From assembly GCA_944390105.1 (NCBI GenBank), contig CALXOV010000065.1, positions 1 through 47,005 of the forward strand: a DNA stretch of 47,005 bases, in the 5' to 3' direction. The DNA comes from an uncultured Succinivibrionaceae bacterium. Its GTDB lineage: Bacteria; Pseudomonadota; Gammaproteobacteria; Enterobacterales; Succinivibrionaceae. Numbering within the stretch: position 1 is the stretch's first letter; each line of letters opens with the position of its first letter. This document shows positions 7,683 through 17,365 of this stretch, one piece after another. The notes under the pieces were generated by a model. That model was not told the origin of the DNA. It did no database searches and saw only the letters and a list, made by a program, of their open reading frames with translations. The translations under genes and the position numbers were made by a program.

Positions 7683-9212
7683 TTAATCTAAAGTAACAAT
7701 CGACTTGCCGGTCATTTCGGCAGGCACTTCCATCCCCATTAAGTAGAGCATGGTCGGAGCGATGTCGCACAGTCTGCCGCCCTCACGCATGTGAGCTTTA
7801 CGCCCCACATAAATGAAGGGCACCGGCAAATTGGTATGTGCAGTATACGGCTGACCGGTAGTCAAATCCTTCATACGCTCGCAATTGCCATGATCGGCAG
7901 TAATTAAACACTCGCCGCCGACCTTATTTAAGGACTCAACCACCCGGCCGATGCAGTGATCGACTGCCTCAACAGCCTTAACAGCAGCCTCAAACACGCC
8001 GGTATGACCTACCATGTCACCATTTGGATAATTGCAGATAATGACATCGTACTTGCCGGATTCAATGGCGGCGCACAGCTTGTCAGTAAGTTCAGTCGAG
8101 CTCATCTCCGGCTGCAGATCATAAGTTGCTACCTTCGGGCTCGGAATTAAGATCCGATCTTCCCCCGGGAATACCGTCTCCACACCACCGTTGAAGAAGA
8201 AAGTCACGTGGGCATACTTCTCGGTCTCAGAAATGCGCAGCTGTGTCTTGCCATGCGAGGACAGCCACTCGCCTAAAGTATTGTGCAGATCTTCAGGCGG
8301 GAACGCACAGGCCGTCTTAATGTCGGCAGCATACTCCGTAAGCATCACAAAGTCGGCTAAAGCCGGCTTGCAGGTACGCGTAAAGCCATCAAAGTCCGCA
8401 TTAACGAAAGCGCGGGTGATCTGACGGGCGCGGTCGGCACGGAAGTTCATGAAAATCAGGCTGTCGCCATCTTGCAGCGGCACTGCTTCACCGATGACGG
8501 AAGCCTTGACGAACTCATCGTTTTCGCCGCGATCATAAGCGGCCTGCAAGGCAGCGGCAGCTGACGGGAAAGGCGCAAACTCGCTCTTGGCGGCAGTCAG
8601 CAGATCATAAGCCTGCTGCACGCGATCCCAGCGATTGTCACGGTCCATTGCAAAGTAGCGGCCGATGATGGTAGCAAAGCGGCCTACCCCTAAAGCGGCA
8701 AACTTATCTTCAAAGGCCTTGAAGTACTCCATGGCGCTGCGCGGCGGTACGTCACGGCCGTCTAAGAAAGCGTGATAATACAGCTTAGTTGCACCGCGCT
8801 TAGCCGCAAGTTCCAGCATCGCAAGGATATGATCCTGATGGCTGTGCACGCCGCCTGGAGAGCACAGACCCATCACATGCACCGCCTTGCCGGCTTTAAC
8901 CGCCTTATCAACCGCAGCACACAGTACCGGATTTTCAAAGAAATCACCGTCAGCAATCGCCTTGGTGATGCGGGTTAATTCCTGATAGACCACACGGCCA
9001 GCGCCGATATTGGTATGACCCACCTCTGAGTTGCCCATCTGGCCATCGGGCAGGCCCACATCGCTGCCGGAAGCATTAATGTCAACATGAGCATACTGCG
9101 CGCACAGACCGTCGAGCACCGGAGTCTTGGCATTGGCTACTGCGTTGAAATCCTTTACTGGGTTGTCGCCCCAGCCATCCATGATAATGAGAGCTAATGG
9201 TTTTTTCGCCAT
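7683..9212 (-). CDS. gpmI: 2,3-bisphosphoglycerate-independent phosphoglycerate mutase
   Basis: The enzyme interconverts 3- and 2-phosphoglycerate in glycolysis and gluconeogenesis using two manganese ions. The 509-residue product has MDGWG at 11-15, the phosphoserine nucleophile Ser62 in [14 protein letters not shown], the substrate loop DGRDVPPRS and the metal motif TADHGNCE. The length matches E. coli GpmM (514). A TTG eight codons upstream is in frame, but the ATG at 9212 has GGGA before it and gives the conserved [15 protein letters not shown] beginning. It is divergent from hslR. Confidence 0.96.
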   Translation of the reverse strand: MAKKPLALIIMDGWGDNPVKDFNAVANAKTPVLDGLCAQYAHVDINASGSDVGLPDGQMGNSEVGHTNIGAGRVVYQELTRITKAIADGDFFENPVLCAAVDKAVKAGKAVHVMGLCSPGGVHSHQDHILAMLELAAKRGATKLYYHAFLDGRDVPPRSAMEYFKAFEDKFAALGVGRFATIIGRYFAMDRDNRWDRVQQAYDLLTAAKSEFAPFPSAAAALQAAYDRGENDEFVKASVIGEAVPLQDGDSLIFMNFRADRARQITRAFVNADFDGFTRTCKPALADFVMLTEYAADIKTACAFPPEDLHNTLGEWLSSHGKTQLRISETEKYAHVTFFFNGGVETVFPGEDRILIPSPKVATYDLQPEMSSTELTDKLCAAIESGKYDVIICNYPNGDMVGHTGVFEAAVKAVEAVDHCIGRVVESLNKVGGECLITADHGNCERMKDLTTGQPYTAHTNLPVPFIYVGRKAHMREGGRLCDIAPTMLYLMGMEVPAEMTGKSIVTLD

Positions 9213-9398
9213 AATGTGTGGTCCCGTATTGTTCAAAATTTAAACTGCTTTATTTTAGCCTGTTTGCCTAGGTTAAAGTGCATTTGTCCAAGACAGTACC
9301 TGCAAAAATTTCCTGCAAGCAAGGCGCTGCTAAGCGCAGGCGGCACGGTGTGATTTGTTACAATAGCCCGCAGTTTAGTTTATGCAGTGAGGACCGCA

Positions 9399-9815
9399 AT
9401 GGCAGCACCGGCTGAAGACAGCGCTAAAGGCGTACGCATTGATAAATGGCTGTGGGCGGCACGCTTTTATAAAACGCGCACGCTAGCGCGGCAGATGATT
9501 GAAGGCGGTAAAGTCGATTACAACGGCGCACGCGCCAAACCCTCACGCAGTGTAGAAGTCGGTGCAGTGATTCGCCTGCTGCAGGGCAATGAGCGGCGCG
9601 AGGTGACGGTACTGGCATTAAGCTCCGTGCGCGGACCTGCCAAGGAGGCGCAACTGCTGTACGCCGAAACACCTGAAAGTCTTGAACGGCGCGCCAAACT
9701 ACAGGCAATGCGCGCCATGGAAAAGCAGCTGGCGCTGCCGCCGCGCCCGGACAGCCGGCCCAATAAAAAAGAACGCCGCGCACTAATTAAACTCAAGCAG
9801 GATAATATGTACTAA
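9399..9815 (+). CDS. hslR: Ribosome-associated heat-shock protein Hsp15 (S4 domain)
   Basis: Hsp15 binds stalled 50S subunits carrying peptidyl-tRNA and helps free them after heat shock. The 138-residue protein has an S4 RNA-binding domain at about 12-70 (RIDKWLWAARFYKTRT, then GGKVDYNG) and a basic C-terminal tail (RPDSRPNKKERRALIKLK), as in E. coli HslR (133 aa). The ATG at 9399 is chosen over an upstream GTG because GAGGA lies seven bases before it. It is followed by hslO, the same pairing as in E. coli, so the two heat-shock genes probably form one unit. Confidence 0.93.
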   Translation: MAAPAEDSAKGVRIDKWLWAARFYKTRTLARQMIEGGKVDYNGARAKPSRSVEVGAVIRLLQGNERREVTVLALSSVRGPAKEAQLLYAETPESLERRAKLQAMRAMEKQLALPPRPDSRPNKKERRALIKLKQDNMY

Positions 9816-9883
9816 GCTGTATGCGCCGCCGTGGGCAGTGCGGCCGCAGCTTAAAGTGAGCTGACACCATAGGATAATTAACC

Positions 9884-10783
9884 ATGACCGATATGCAGGA
9901 TCTTTTAACTAAGAATACCAGTGACAGCGTTGTGCGCTTTTTATTTAATCGCCATGGCGTACGCGGCGAAATCTGCGAGCTCAACAACAGCGTTAAAGCG
10001 CTACTGGCTGAGCATCATTATCCCGCCTGCGTCAATGCCCTGCTTTTGGAGCTGTCGGCGGCTGCTGTATTGATTGCCGCCACTTTAAAAGCCGATGCCC
10101 AGATCATGGTGCAGGTGCAGGGCGGTCGCGGCGAACATGCTATCCGCTACGCGCTCATCAATATTAATGAGGACTTAAGCTTTTACGGCTCGGCGCTGCT
10201 ACAGGACAACGTCACCTATGCTCCGCAGCAGAGCTTTAAGGAAACTGTCGGGGAGGGAGCCTCGCTTATCATCTCGGTCTTTCCCAAAGACGGAAATAAA
10301 TGGCAGGGCATAGTGCCGCTTGATGGCGACAATACCGCGCAGGCGCTGGAAGGTTATTTCCGCAACTCCGAGCAGCTCAATACCCGCTTCTTTATTTTTG
10401 CCGACGCACACGAACTTATAGCCGGCGGCTTGATGCTACAGATTATCCCCGAGACGGAAAATCATGACGAAAGCCTTGAACATTTAGCGGTGCTCGCGTC
10501 CACTTTAAAGTTTTCTGAGTTAAAAGAGCTGTCGTTGTACGAAGTACTGCGCCGCCTGTACTGGAATGATGAAGTTAAAGCCGTGAAGGAACAGCCGCTG
10601 CGCTTTAAGTGCGTGTGTTCGCGCGAGCGCTGCGAAAACGCGCTGATGAGTCTGTCCCATCGCGAGCTTCAGGATATTGCCGCAGACAAGCAGGGCATGA
10701 ATATGACATGTCAGCACTGCGGGAGAGTCTATCATTTCACGCAGCAAGAAGTGCAACAGCTGCTGCTTAAGGTATCGCAGTAA
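9884..10783 (+). CDS. hslO: Redox-regulated chaperone Hsp33
   Basis: Hsp33 is a holdase activated by oxidation: zinc release from four cysteines unfolds a linker and exposes the client-binding surface. All four are present, Cys243-X-Cys245 and Cys276-XX-Cys279, with the usual spacing of about 30 residues. The N-terminal body is complete and the length of 299 is normal (E. coli 292). AGGA precedes the ATG. The stop TAA overlaps the start of the next gene by one base, so translation of the transporter is probably coupled to it. Confidence 0.95.
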   Translation: MTDMQDLLTKNTSDSVVRFLFNRHGVRGEICELNNSVKALLAEHHYPACVNALLLELSAAAVLIAATLKADAQIMVQVQGGRGEHAIRYALININEDLSFYGSALLQDNVTYAPQQSFKETVGEGASLIISVFPKDGNKWQGIVPLDGDNTAQALEGYFRNSEQLNTRFFIFADAHELIAGGLMLQIIPETENHDESLEHLAVLASTLKFSELKELSLYEVLRRLYWNDEVKAVKEQPLRFKCVCSRERCENALMSLSHRELQDIAADKQGMNMTCQHCGRVYHFTQQEVQQLLLKVSQ

Positions 10784-11994
10784 TGACGATAAAACCTGCT
10801 AACGCTACCTTGCAGCTGCCGCTTCCCGGCTGGCCGAATGTGCTCCTCATGAGCTGCGGTCACTTCATGAGCGATTTCTTTACCCACATTCTGCCGGTAC
10901 TGCTGCCGCTGTTTGCACTGCAGTTTGACATTTCATACTCGCAAAGTGCGCTCATCTTCACCATTTTTTCGGTGATCTCCTACATCCTGCAGCCACTCAT
11001 CGGCATACTGGCAGACAGAATGCGCATTACCTTAATTCTGCCGCATACCATCGCGCTGTCCGCACTTTTAGTGTGTACCGTCAGCTGGTTTGATTCGTAT
11101 ACCCTGCTGCTTATCGTGCTGACGATTTCAGGTCTATGCTCGGGCTTCTTTCACCCATTAAGCGCCGGGGTGATGCCATCAATTATGCCCCAAACGAACA
11201 AGGGGCTTGCGACTTCCATCTATATTGCAGGCGGCAATATCGGCGGCGCGGTAGCCCCCTTAGTGGTAGCCGCCTTTATCGCCATATGGTCGGAGGATTA
11301 CTTAGTAGTCCTCGCACTGCCGGCCTTTGCCGTAAGCCTGCTGATGTTAAGGCGCAAGCTGCATCACCGGCAACTGCAGCATGATAGTGCCACAGCACAG
11401 ATCCCCTTTGCCAAATTGGCCGGCTCCAAGGATTATGTGCTACTCAATCTCTCCATCTGTTTGCGCTCATGGCCGCACTGCACCTTCATCACCTTTCTGC
11501 CGCTGCTCTACTCATCGCTAAACTACAGCACAGCTGAGGGGGCAACCGCTTTAGTCATCTACATGGTAGGTGCAGTAGCCGGCGGCTTAGTGTCAGGCTC
11601 CTTGGCCGATAAATGGCCGCTGCGACGCATTCTTATCTGCTCGTACTGCCTGATAGCCCTGTTTAGCTTTACCTTTTTGCAGGGCCCTGACATGTCACTT
11701 ATCTCGCTTGCGCTGCTCTTTTTAAACGGCGGCGCCATGTATGCGGCCATTCCGGTAGGCGTAGTGTGGGGACAGCGCTTAATGCCGCAGCATCCAGCCT
11801 TTGCCGGATCCATGATCTTAGGCTTCAGCTTTGCGATAGGCTTTAGCTTAACTCCGCTGACCGGACTAGGAGCTGACTACAGCGATTTAATTACAGCACT
11901 GCTGTATATCGCAATCCCGGTAACCATGCTGGCGCTCATTGCCATTTTATTTGTCCATGAACCGCGCAATCCGCGGCTCAAATCAACGGCGTAA
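10783..11994 (+). CDS. MFS transporter of the fosmidomycin-resistance (Fsr) type
   Basis: This is a 12-segment major facilitator transporter of 403 residues. The start SCGHFMSDFFTHILPVLLPLF, the loop ADRMR after TM2 and GLCSGFFHPLSAGVMPS resemble E. coli Fsr (406 aa, GHFINDF and FHPEA motifs), which exports fosmidomycin. The natural substrate is unknown, so the resistance label should be read as a family name. Its ATG overlaps the hslO stop by one base; no independent ribosome binding site is needed. The pairing with hslO does not itself reveal a function. Confidence 0.8.
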   Translation: MTIKPANATLQLPLPGWPNVLLMSCGHFMSDFFTHILPVLLPLFALQFDISYSQSALIFTIFSVISYILQPLIGILADRMRITLILPHTIALSALLVCTVSWFDSYTLLLIVLTISGLCSGFFHPLSAGVMPSIMPQTNKGLATSIYIAGGNIGGAVAPLVVAAFIAIWSEDYLVVLALPAFAVSLLMLRRKLHHRQLQHDSATAQIPFAKLAGSKDYVLLNLSICLRSWPHCTFITFLPLLYSSLNYSTAEGATALVIYMVGAVAGGLVSGSLADKWPLRRILICSYCLIALFSFTFLQGPDMSLISLALLFLNGGAMYAAIPVGVVWGQRLMPQHPAFAGSMILGFSFAIGFSLTPLTGLGADYSDLITALLYIAIPVTMLALIAILFVHEPRNPRLKSTA

Positions 11995-12004
11995 ACTTGA
12001 TGCG

Positions 12005-12030
12005 GCCTGAGTGCACGCTCAGGCTATAAT
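12005..12030 (+). promoter_or_regulatory. Hairpin and TATAAT box between transporter and pdxJ
   Basis: GCCTGAG at 12005-12011 pairs with CTCAGGC at 12018-12024 and is followed directly by a perfect -10 hexamer TATAAT (12025-12030), 58 bases before the pdxJ start. No -35 at 16-18 bases is convincing; TTGATG at 11997 is 22 bases away. The element may terminate the hslR-hslO transcript, initiate the pdxJ transcript, or both. Confidence 0.35.
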
Positions 12031-12088
12031 AGCGGCAGCACTTTTCACCTATAAACAGCGCAACACCGCGTCTGCCAAGGAAGATTTC

Positions 12089-12832
12089 ATGAGTGAGATT
12101 TATTTAGGCGTCAACATTGATCATGTGGCTACCGTGCGTAACGCCCGCGGCGCTACTTATCCAGATCCCGTCACCGCCGCCGCCATTGCTGAAATGGCTG
12201 GGGCTGACAGTATTACGACTCATCTGCGCGAAGATCGCCGCCACATCACAGACCGCGATGTACGCATTATCCGTGAGACCTGTAAGACTAAACTCAACCT
12301 TGAGATGGCGGTCACTGATGATATTTTAGCGATTGCCTGCGCGCTGCGACCGCAGGCCGCCTGTTTTGTCCCCGAGCGCCGTGAAGAAGTTACCACTGAA
12401 GGCGGCCTTGATGTCGCTCACGATAGCAAGCGTATCGGCGCGGCAGTAGAAAAATTAGCCAAGCTCGGTACTAACTGTTCCATGTTTATTGACCCGGTTA
12501 AAGAACAGATTGATGCCGCCGTCGCTATCGGCGCCCCAACGGTAGAGTTTCATACCGGCACCTATGCCAATGCCGTGGGCAAGGAGCAGGCGGAGGCTTT
12601 AGCTATCCTACAGGAAATGGCATCCTACGCGCATGCGCGCGGTCTGCATGTTAATTCCGGCCACGGACTTAATTATCAGAATGTGGAAGCCATTGCCGCC
12701 ATCCCGGAGATGGAAGAATTAAATATTGGACACAGCATCATTGCGCGTGCTATCTTCACCGGTCTTAGCGAGGCGGTGCGTGAAATGAAGCGCCTGATGC
12801 GGAATGCCCGTCACGCAGCAGACAATCACTGA
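12089..12832 (+). CDS. pdxJ: Pyridoxine 5'-phosphate synthase
   Basis: PdxJ is a TIM-barrel enzyme that joins 1-deoxyxylulose 5-phosphate with 3-amino-2-oxopropyl phosphate, the last ring-forming step of vitamin B6 synthesis. The 247-residue product has [16 protein letters not shown] at 5-20, the phosphate loop HLREDRRHI, the catalytic Glu in LNLEMA, and VNSGHGLNY and [11 protein letters not shown] near the end. The frame is open for 26 codons upstream, but ATG 12089 has AAGGA before it and gives the conserved N-terminus. In E. coli pdxJ follows recO; here that link is broken and ribB follows instead. Confidence 0.95.
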   Translation: MSEIYLGVNIDHVATVRNARGATYPDPVTAAAIAEMAGADSITTHLREDRRHITDRDVRIIRETCKTKLNLEMAVTDDILAIACALRPQAACFVPERREEVTTEGGLDVAHDSKRIGAAVEKLAKLGTNCSMFIDPVKEQIDAAVAIGAPTVEFHTGTYANAVGKEQAEALAILQEMASYAHARGLHVNSGHGLNYQNVEAIAAIPEMEELNIGHSIIARAIFTGLSEAVREMKRLMRNARHAADNH

Positions 12833-12840
12833 GGTACCCC

Positions 12841-13491
12841 ATGTCACAGCGTAACTTACTTGAAAACTTCGGCGATACTTTTGAAGATCGCGTAGAGGCC
12901 GCTATTGCCGCAATGAAGAAAGGCAAAGGCGTGCTGGTGGTAGATAATGAAGACCGCGAAAATGAAGGCGATCTGATTTTTGCCGCCGAAACCATGACGG
13001 TTGAGCAAATGGCCTTTACCGTCCGCGAAGGTTCCGGCATTGTCTGCCTGTGCATTGAGCCGGAGAAAGCTGCTGCCTTAAATCTGCCGTTAATGGTGCA
13101 GAAAAACTCCTCCACCTACGGTACTGCCTTTACCATCTCCATTGATGCCGCTGAAGGCGTAACCACCGGCGTGTCCGCATCGGACCGCGTTAAGGCCATT
13201 CAGGCCGTGGTCAAGGATGATGCAAAGCCTGAGGACTTAGTGCACCCCGGTCACATGTTCCCGCTAATTGCTAAAAAAGGCGGCGTCCTAGAGCGCGACG
13301 GCCACACCGAAGCTTCGGTGGATTTAGCCCGCTTAGCCGGCTTCAAGCCAATGGGCGTATTGTGCGAGCTGTGTGCCCCTAACGGCGAGATGGCGCGCCT
13401 GCCGCGTGTCTGCGCCTTTGCAGAGCTGCACGATCTGACCGTGCTCTCCATTGAAGACCTGAAGGCCTATCGCTTGGCTCATAACGTCTAA
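12841..13491 (+). CDS. ribB: 3,4-dihydroxy-2-butanone 4-phosphate synthase
   Basis: RibB converts ribulose 5-phosphate to the four-carbon precursor of riboflavin plus formate. The 216-residue stand-alone protein (E. coli 217) has the acidic metal loop [12 protein letters not shown] at 36-47, [11 protein letters not shown] and the second metal motif [15 protein letters not shown]. There is no fused GTP cyclohydrolase II. It begins eight bases after the pdxJ stop and is probably co-transcribed. That tight spacing leaves no room for the FMN riboswitch that controls ribB in many gammaproteobacteria, so its control here must differ. Confidence 0.95.
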   Translation: MSQRNLLENFGDTFEDRVEAAIAAMKKGKGVLVVDNEDRENEGDLIFAAETMTVEQMAFTVREGSGIVCLCIEPEKAAALNLPLMVQKNSSTYGTAFTISIDAAEGVTTGVSASDRVKAIQAVVKDDAKPEDLVHPGHMFPLIAKKGGVLERDGHTEASVDLARLAGFKPMGVLCELCAPNGEMARLPRVCAFAELHDLTVLSIEDLKAYRLAHNV

Positions 13492-13564
13492 ACACGCAAC
13501 AATGAGCGCCCTGTTACGCCCAAGCGTATTTTGACCCCGTACCCGGCGGCAGCCGGTACTGTCC

Positions 13565-13588
13565 CATCCCCGCCTTGCTGCGGGGATG
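13565..13588 (+). terminator. Hairpin between ribB and the UvrA paralogue
   Basis: CATCCCCGC pairs perfectly with GCGGGGATG around a six-base loop, 74 bases past the ribB stop and 62 bases past the convergent uvrA-like stop. There is no T-run on either strand, so it is a stable stem at the convergent junction rather than a proven intrinsic terminator. Confidence 0.45.
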
Positions 13589-13650
13589 CGCGCTTATAGA
13601 GCAGGCCAAACAGTGATTGGCAGAGCTAACCGCGGCAAGGCAGACCATAA

Positions 13651-16128
13651 CTACAGATAACGCCCGGTAATGCTGCGGGAGCAGGACTTTATCTCTTCAA
13701 CACAGCCCGAGGCGACAATCTCTCCGCCCTGTTCCCCGCCGCCGGGGCCTAAATCAATGACGTAATCGGCACTGCGAATTAAGGCTAAATCATGCTCAAT
13801 AACCACCACAGTAGCACCGGCATCCAGTAGAGTCTGCAGCACCTGAGTTAAGGTGCGTACATCCAAAGGATGCAGCCCAATCGTCGGCTCATCAAAGACA
13901 AAGAGAGCATTATCCTGCGCCCGCGTAAGTTCAGCCGCCAGCTTTAAGCGCTGCGCCTCGCCGCCCGAGAGCCCCGGCGTCGCCTCCCCCAAGGTTAAAT
14001 AGCCAAGGCCCAAATCCTGCAGAATCTTAAGGCGCGATGCCACACTCTTTAATTGCGCACAGGCTTTAAGCGCACTGCTTACCTCCAGAGCCATCAGCTG
14101 CGGCAAGGTATAGCTCTCTCCTGACTTATTGTGCCAATGAATGAGCTTAGCTTCATTACTGTAGCGGCTGCCACGGCATTGCGGACAAGTGATCTGCACG
14201 TCGGGCAGGAACTGCACATCCAAATCAATACTGCCGGTACCATCGCACACCGCACAGCGCAGGGATCCGGTATTGTAAGAGAAAGCCCCGGCTTTAAGCC
14301 CGTGCACCTTAGCATCTGCGGTCTTAGCAAAGAGCTTGCGTAGCTCGTCATGCACCCCGGCATAAGTAGCAACGGTTGAGCGCACGTTCATACCTATCGG
14401 CGTAGCATCAATCAGCTTGACCGTATTAATGCCGGCTGCGTCTAAGGCTTTGACATGACACGGCAAGGGCAGGCCCTGCGCTTTTGCCTGCAACGCGGGG
14501 ATTAAACTCTCTAGCACCAAGGTAGTCTTGCCGGATCCGGAAACTCCAGTCACTACCGTAAGCCGACCCTTAGGAATAGTTACTTCCAGCGGCTTTACGG
14601 TGTGCAGCGACTTGGTATGCAGCCTGATAGTTCCCAACGCAAACAGCTTAGCGGACGCGCAGCGCTGCCGCAGCGGCGGTTGCTGCGGCTGCAGCAGAAA
14701 AGGGCCGATTTTAGACTGCGGCAGCGCCGCCGCCTCACGCAGGGGACCCTGCGCCACGATCTGCCCGCCGGCACTGCCTGAACCGGGACCTAATTCAATC
14801 AGGTAATCAGCAGCAGATAAAATCTGCGGATCATGATCAACTAAGATAACCGAATTGCCGTCAGAATGCAGATCGTGCATCACCCCGATGAGGCCATCAA
14901 GGTTTGCCGGATGCAGACCAATTGACGGCTCATCCAAGACATACAGTACGCCGCTGGTACGGCTTCGTACCGCGCGGGCCAGCTGCATGCGCTGCCGTTC
15001 ACCGGTCGATAAGGTTGACGCGGCTCTATCCAGTGCTAAGTAGCCAAGGCCAAGATCCAGCAAGCGCCGCGCTGCAGCAGCAAAGGCCTCGGCCATGTCG
15101 CGCGCCATCGCCTGCATATCATCAGGTAGACTATCTGGCAGCGCCGCCACAAAGATGCATAAATCGCTAAGCGGCAGCGCACATACCTCAGGCAGGCTTT
15201 TGCCGTTAAGCCGCGGTGCGCGTGCGCGCTCATTTAAGCGCGAGCCATGACATTGCGGACACGGCTCTTCCTGCAAAAAGCGCAGCACGCGCTTCATGCC
15301 GGTTTCATCCTTAACTTTAGACAGAGCATTTTCCACGGTGCGCACTGCACTGTAATAGGTAAAATCAAGCTCAGTGGCCTGATCGGAATTTTTCGGGCGA
15401 TAAAGAATATGCTTTTTCTCAGCCGGTCCGTCATAGACAATCGCCTTTTCTTTTTCCGTTAGATCTTTAAACGGTACATCGGTGCGCACCCCCATCGCGC
15501 GGCACACATCAGTCATCAAGGACCACATTAAGCTGTTCCACGGCGCCACCGCGCCTTCATCAATGGTCAAGTTTTCATCAGGGACCAAGGAGGCGCGATT
15601 AACCGTACGCACGGTGCCGGTACCGCCGCAATTGCGGCAGGCACCTTGACTATTGAAGGCCAGCTCCTCAGCTGACGGGGCGTAGAAATGGGCTCCGCAC
15701 TGCGGGCAGATGAGCTCCTGCTCTGCGGCAACTTTAATTGAAGGCGGCACGTAATGTCCATTTGGGCAGCGATGGGAGGCGAGGCGCGAGAACATTAGGC
15801 GCACCATATTCAAAAGCTCGGTCCCGGTCCCGAAGGTACTGCGCAATCCCGGTACACCTGGGCGCTGACGCAGCGCCAGCGCCGCCGGCACATGATAGAT
15901 GGCATCCACTGCTGCAGGTCCAGCGTAGCTCATGCGACGCCTTGTATAGGTAGACAGTGCCTCTAAGTAGCGGCGTGAACCTTCAGCGTAGAGTACGCCT
16001 AAGGCTAAGGAAGATTTGCCGGATCCAGAAACACCGGCAATGCCTACAATTTTATTTAGCGGAACGCGCAGGCTTAAATTTTTTAAATTGTGCACACGTG
16101 CGCCGTGAACCTCGATCCAATCCGGCAT
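13651..16128 (-). CDS. UvrA-like ABC ATPase, class II (UvrA2), reduced UvrB-binding domain
   Basis: This is a cytoplasmic twin-ABC protein of 825 residues related to the damage sensor UvrA (about 940). Both Walker A motifs (GVSGSGKSSLA near 33, GVSGSGKTTLV in the second half), both signature motifs (STGERQRMQLARA and LSGGEAQRLKLAAEL) and the zinc fingers (CPQC..CRNCGGTG; CAVCDGTG..CPQCRGS) are present. Between the first Walker A and the zinc module the region that binds UvrB is almost gone: CPNGH and CPQCGAHF are only about 20 residues apart. Such class II proteins are linked to drug tolerance or accessory repair. ATG follows AAGGA. A canonical uvrA should exist elsewhere. Confidence 0.85.
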   Translation of the reverse strand: MPDWIEVHGARVHNLKNLSLRVPLNKIVGIAGVSGSGKSSLALGVLYAEGSRRYLEALSTYTRRRMSYAGPAAVDAIYHVPAALALRQRPGVPGLRSTFGTGTELLNMVRLMFSRLASHRCPNGHYVPPSIKVAAEQELICPQCGAHFYAPSAEELAFNSQGACRNCGGTGTVRTVNRASLVPDENLTIDEGAVAPWNSLMWSLMTDVCRAMGVRTDVPFKDLTEKEKAIVYDGPAEKKHILYRPKNSDQATELDFTYYSAVRTVENALSKVKDETGMKRVLRFLQEEPCPQCHGSRLNERARAPRLNGKSLPEVCALPLSDLCIFVAALPDSLPDDMQAMARDMAEAFAAAARRLLDLGLGYLALDRAASTLSTGERQRMQLARAVRSRTSGVLYVLDEPSIGLHPANLDGLIGVMHDLHSDGNSVILVDHDPQILSAADYLIELGPGSGSAGGQIVAQGPLREAAALPQSKIGPFLLQPQQPPLRQRCASAKLFALGTIRLHTKSLHTVKPLEVTIPKGRLTVVTGVSGSGKTTLVLESLIPALQAKAQGLPLPCHVKALDAAGINTVKLIDATPIGMNVRSTVATYAGVHDELRKLFAKTADAKVHGLKAGAFSYNTGSLRCAVCDGTGSIDLDVQFLPDVQITCPQCRGSRYSNEAKLIHWHNKSGESYTLPQLMALEVSSALKACAQLKSVASRLKILQDLGLGYLTLGEATPGLSGGEAQRLKLAAELTRAQDNALFVFDEPTIGLHPLDVRTLTQVLQTLLDAGATVVVIEHDLALIRSADYVIDLGPGGGEQGGEIVASGCVEEIKSCSRSITGRYL

Positions 16129-16445
16129 GGCTAATCCTTAAACGGCAGAATGGCTGTCAATTAATCACTGTTCTGTCGCAGATTGTAGCGCAGGGCTCAG
16201 GCAGCTTGTGCTATGATTTACGGCACGGCAGATAAATCCACTAGGGTACGCGCATCCCCTGCTGTGGCCATACCCGACATTAGTAAGAAAAGATTGGCAT
16301 GGCCCCCACCGCCGCTTAGTTAGCCATTAAGCGACGCTCGCTTACGCATGCAGACTGAATTTACTTATGCTGACCCTTTTATTGCGCTAATTCGATGTAC
16401 ACTTCATACGATCCCTGTAACGTGCTTATCGCGGATAACGGGCAA
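16129..16445. other. Gene-free interval with a stray promoter-like motif and hairpin
   Basis: No protein gene is supported in this 317-base gap. On the plus strand an extended -10 (TGTGCTATGAT, 16207-16217) is followed 110 bases later by a tight 7-base-pair hairpin (TAAGCGA-CGC-TCGCTTA, 16328-16344). No plus-strand gene begins before 17366. A small RNA is possible, but the hairpin lacks a U-run. The minus-strand uvrA-like promoter should also lie here. Confidence 0.3.
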
Positions 16446-16889
16446 TCAATCACCCCCGATATTAACCTGATAGCCGTACTGCTCTGAGTTTTCCTCATCG
16501 GCAAACAGAATAGTGAACCATGGCGCATCAATGGCATAATCGATATCGCCATTGAGCCAGCCGTAATGCACTGCTGACTCCTCATACGGCAGTTCATCAA
16601 AACGTCCGCAAAAATCATGACTGTAGCGATTCATATTCACCGTAAGCGGCAACTTGGCAATAAAAGCCTTTGCCGTTACGCTGTCATTAAGGCGCCCTGG
16701 GATGACCGTATCTCCAAAGTGCATCTTGATGGGTGTTCCTCCCTCAAGCACGCGCGTCGGCATGGTCTTATCCGTAAGCTGCATCTGTGCGCCGTCACGT
16801 GCCACCACCTTACCGTCGGCCGCCTGCGCCCCGGCACAGCATAGCGCTACCGCACACATTACCATTGCCGCTGATTTGAATGCTCGCAT
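16446..16889 (-). CDS. Secreted cyclophilin-like fold protein
   Basis: The 147-residue product begins with a clear signal peptide (MRAFKSAAMVM, hydrophobic stretch, then CAGAQA with probable cleavage after Ala23). The mature part fits the small bacterial cyclophilin-like family: a first strand with MHFGDTVIPGRLNDSVTAKAFIAKLP, where residues of the type 'L.DS..A..F...LP' are diagnostic, a middle RFDELPYEESAVHYGWLNGDIDYAIDAPWFTILFA, and a final strand. These proteins are not proven prolyl isomerases. The predicted location is periplasmic. GAGGTG stands before the ATG. It appears to be a single-gene unit. Confidence 0.7.
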   Translation of the reverse strand: MRAFKSAAMVMCAVALCCAGAQAADGKVVARDGAQMQLTDKTMPTRVLEGGTPIKMHFGDTVIPGRLNDSVTAKAFIAKLPLTVNMNRYSHDFCGRFDELPYEESAVHYGWLNGDIDYAIDAPWFTILFADEENSEQYGYQVNIGGD

Positions 16890-17365
16890 TTCGTCACCTC
16901 ACTTCTTTCAATAGGGTTGTTCAGCAGCAAGTGTACTTAGAATAAGTCTGCAATTAAAATATAATTTTTGCATAAAGAATCATAACTTCAAATTATCGTC
17001 TAAATTTAAATAATCTTTAATGCAAAACCATTACCCACCATCAACAATTCATTCATAAAAACAGCATAAGCAATAAAACATCATAGCGGTCAAATACATT
17101 ATAACGACTGACCATATTATGACAGTTACCAATTTAAAATCACTTATATAATGTTCAAAAAATATTACTTTATAGCGGATATTATGTTTATAAAAATACT
17201 TCAGTATATTCTTAAAATAACTAACACTATCGATATGTTTTTGACAATACTGCAGTTCCACACAGCATATCTTTAAAAAGGTATGCATAATGTTGTCTTA
17301 AGCCAAAATTTAATAAAAATAATTTGTTCACAGTAATATAATTAAGCATTAACAATATTGCCTAA
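16890..17365. other. AT-rich intergenic stretch with a doubtful ORF
   Basis: The DNA is clearly more AT-rich than the genes on either side. A minus-strand frame at 17049-17288 could encode 79 residues with a C-terminal hydrophobic segment (VTVIIWSVVIMYLTAMMFYCLCC), but it has unusually many cysteines and aromatic residues, no recognisable family and no good ribosome binding site. I treat it as unproven. The composition suggests acquired or decaying DNA. Confidence 0.35.

Noticed and set aside
10783-11994. Calling the transporter a proven fosmidomycin exporter
   Set aside because: Family resemblance supports the transporter type only; substrate residues cannot be read.
12833-12840. FMN riboswitch before ribB
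   Set aside because: The eight-base gap to pdxJ cannot hold one.
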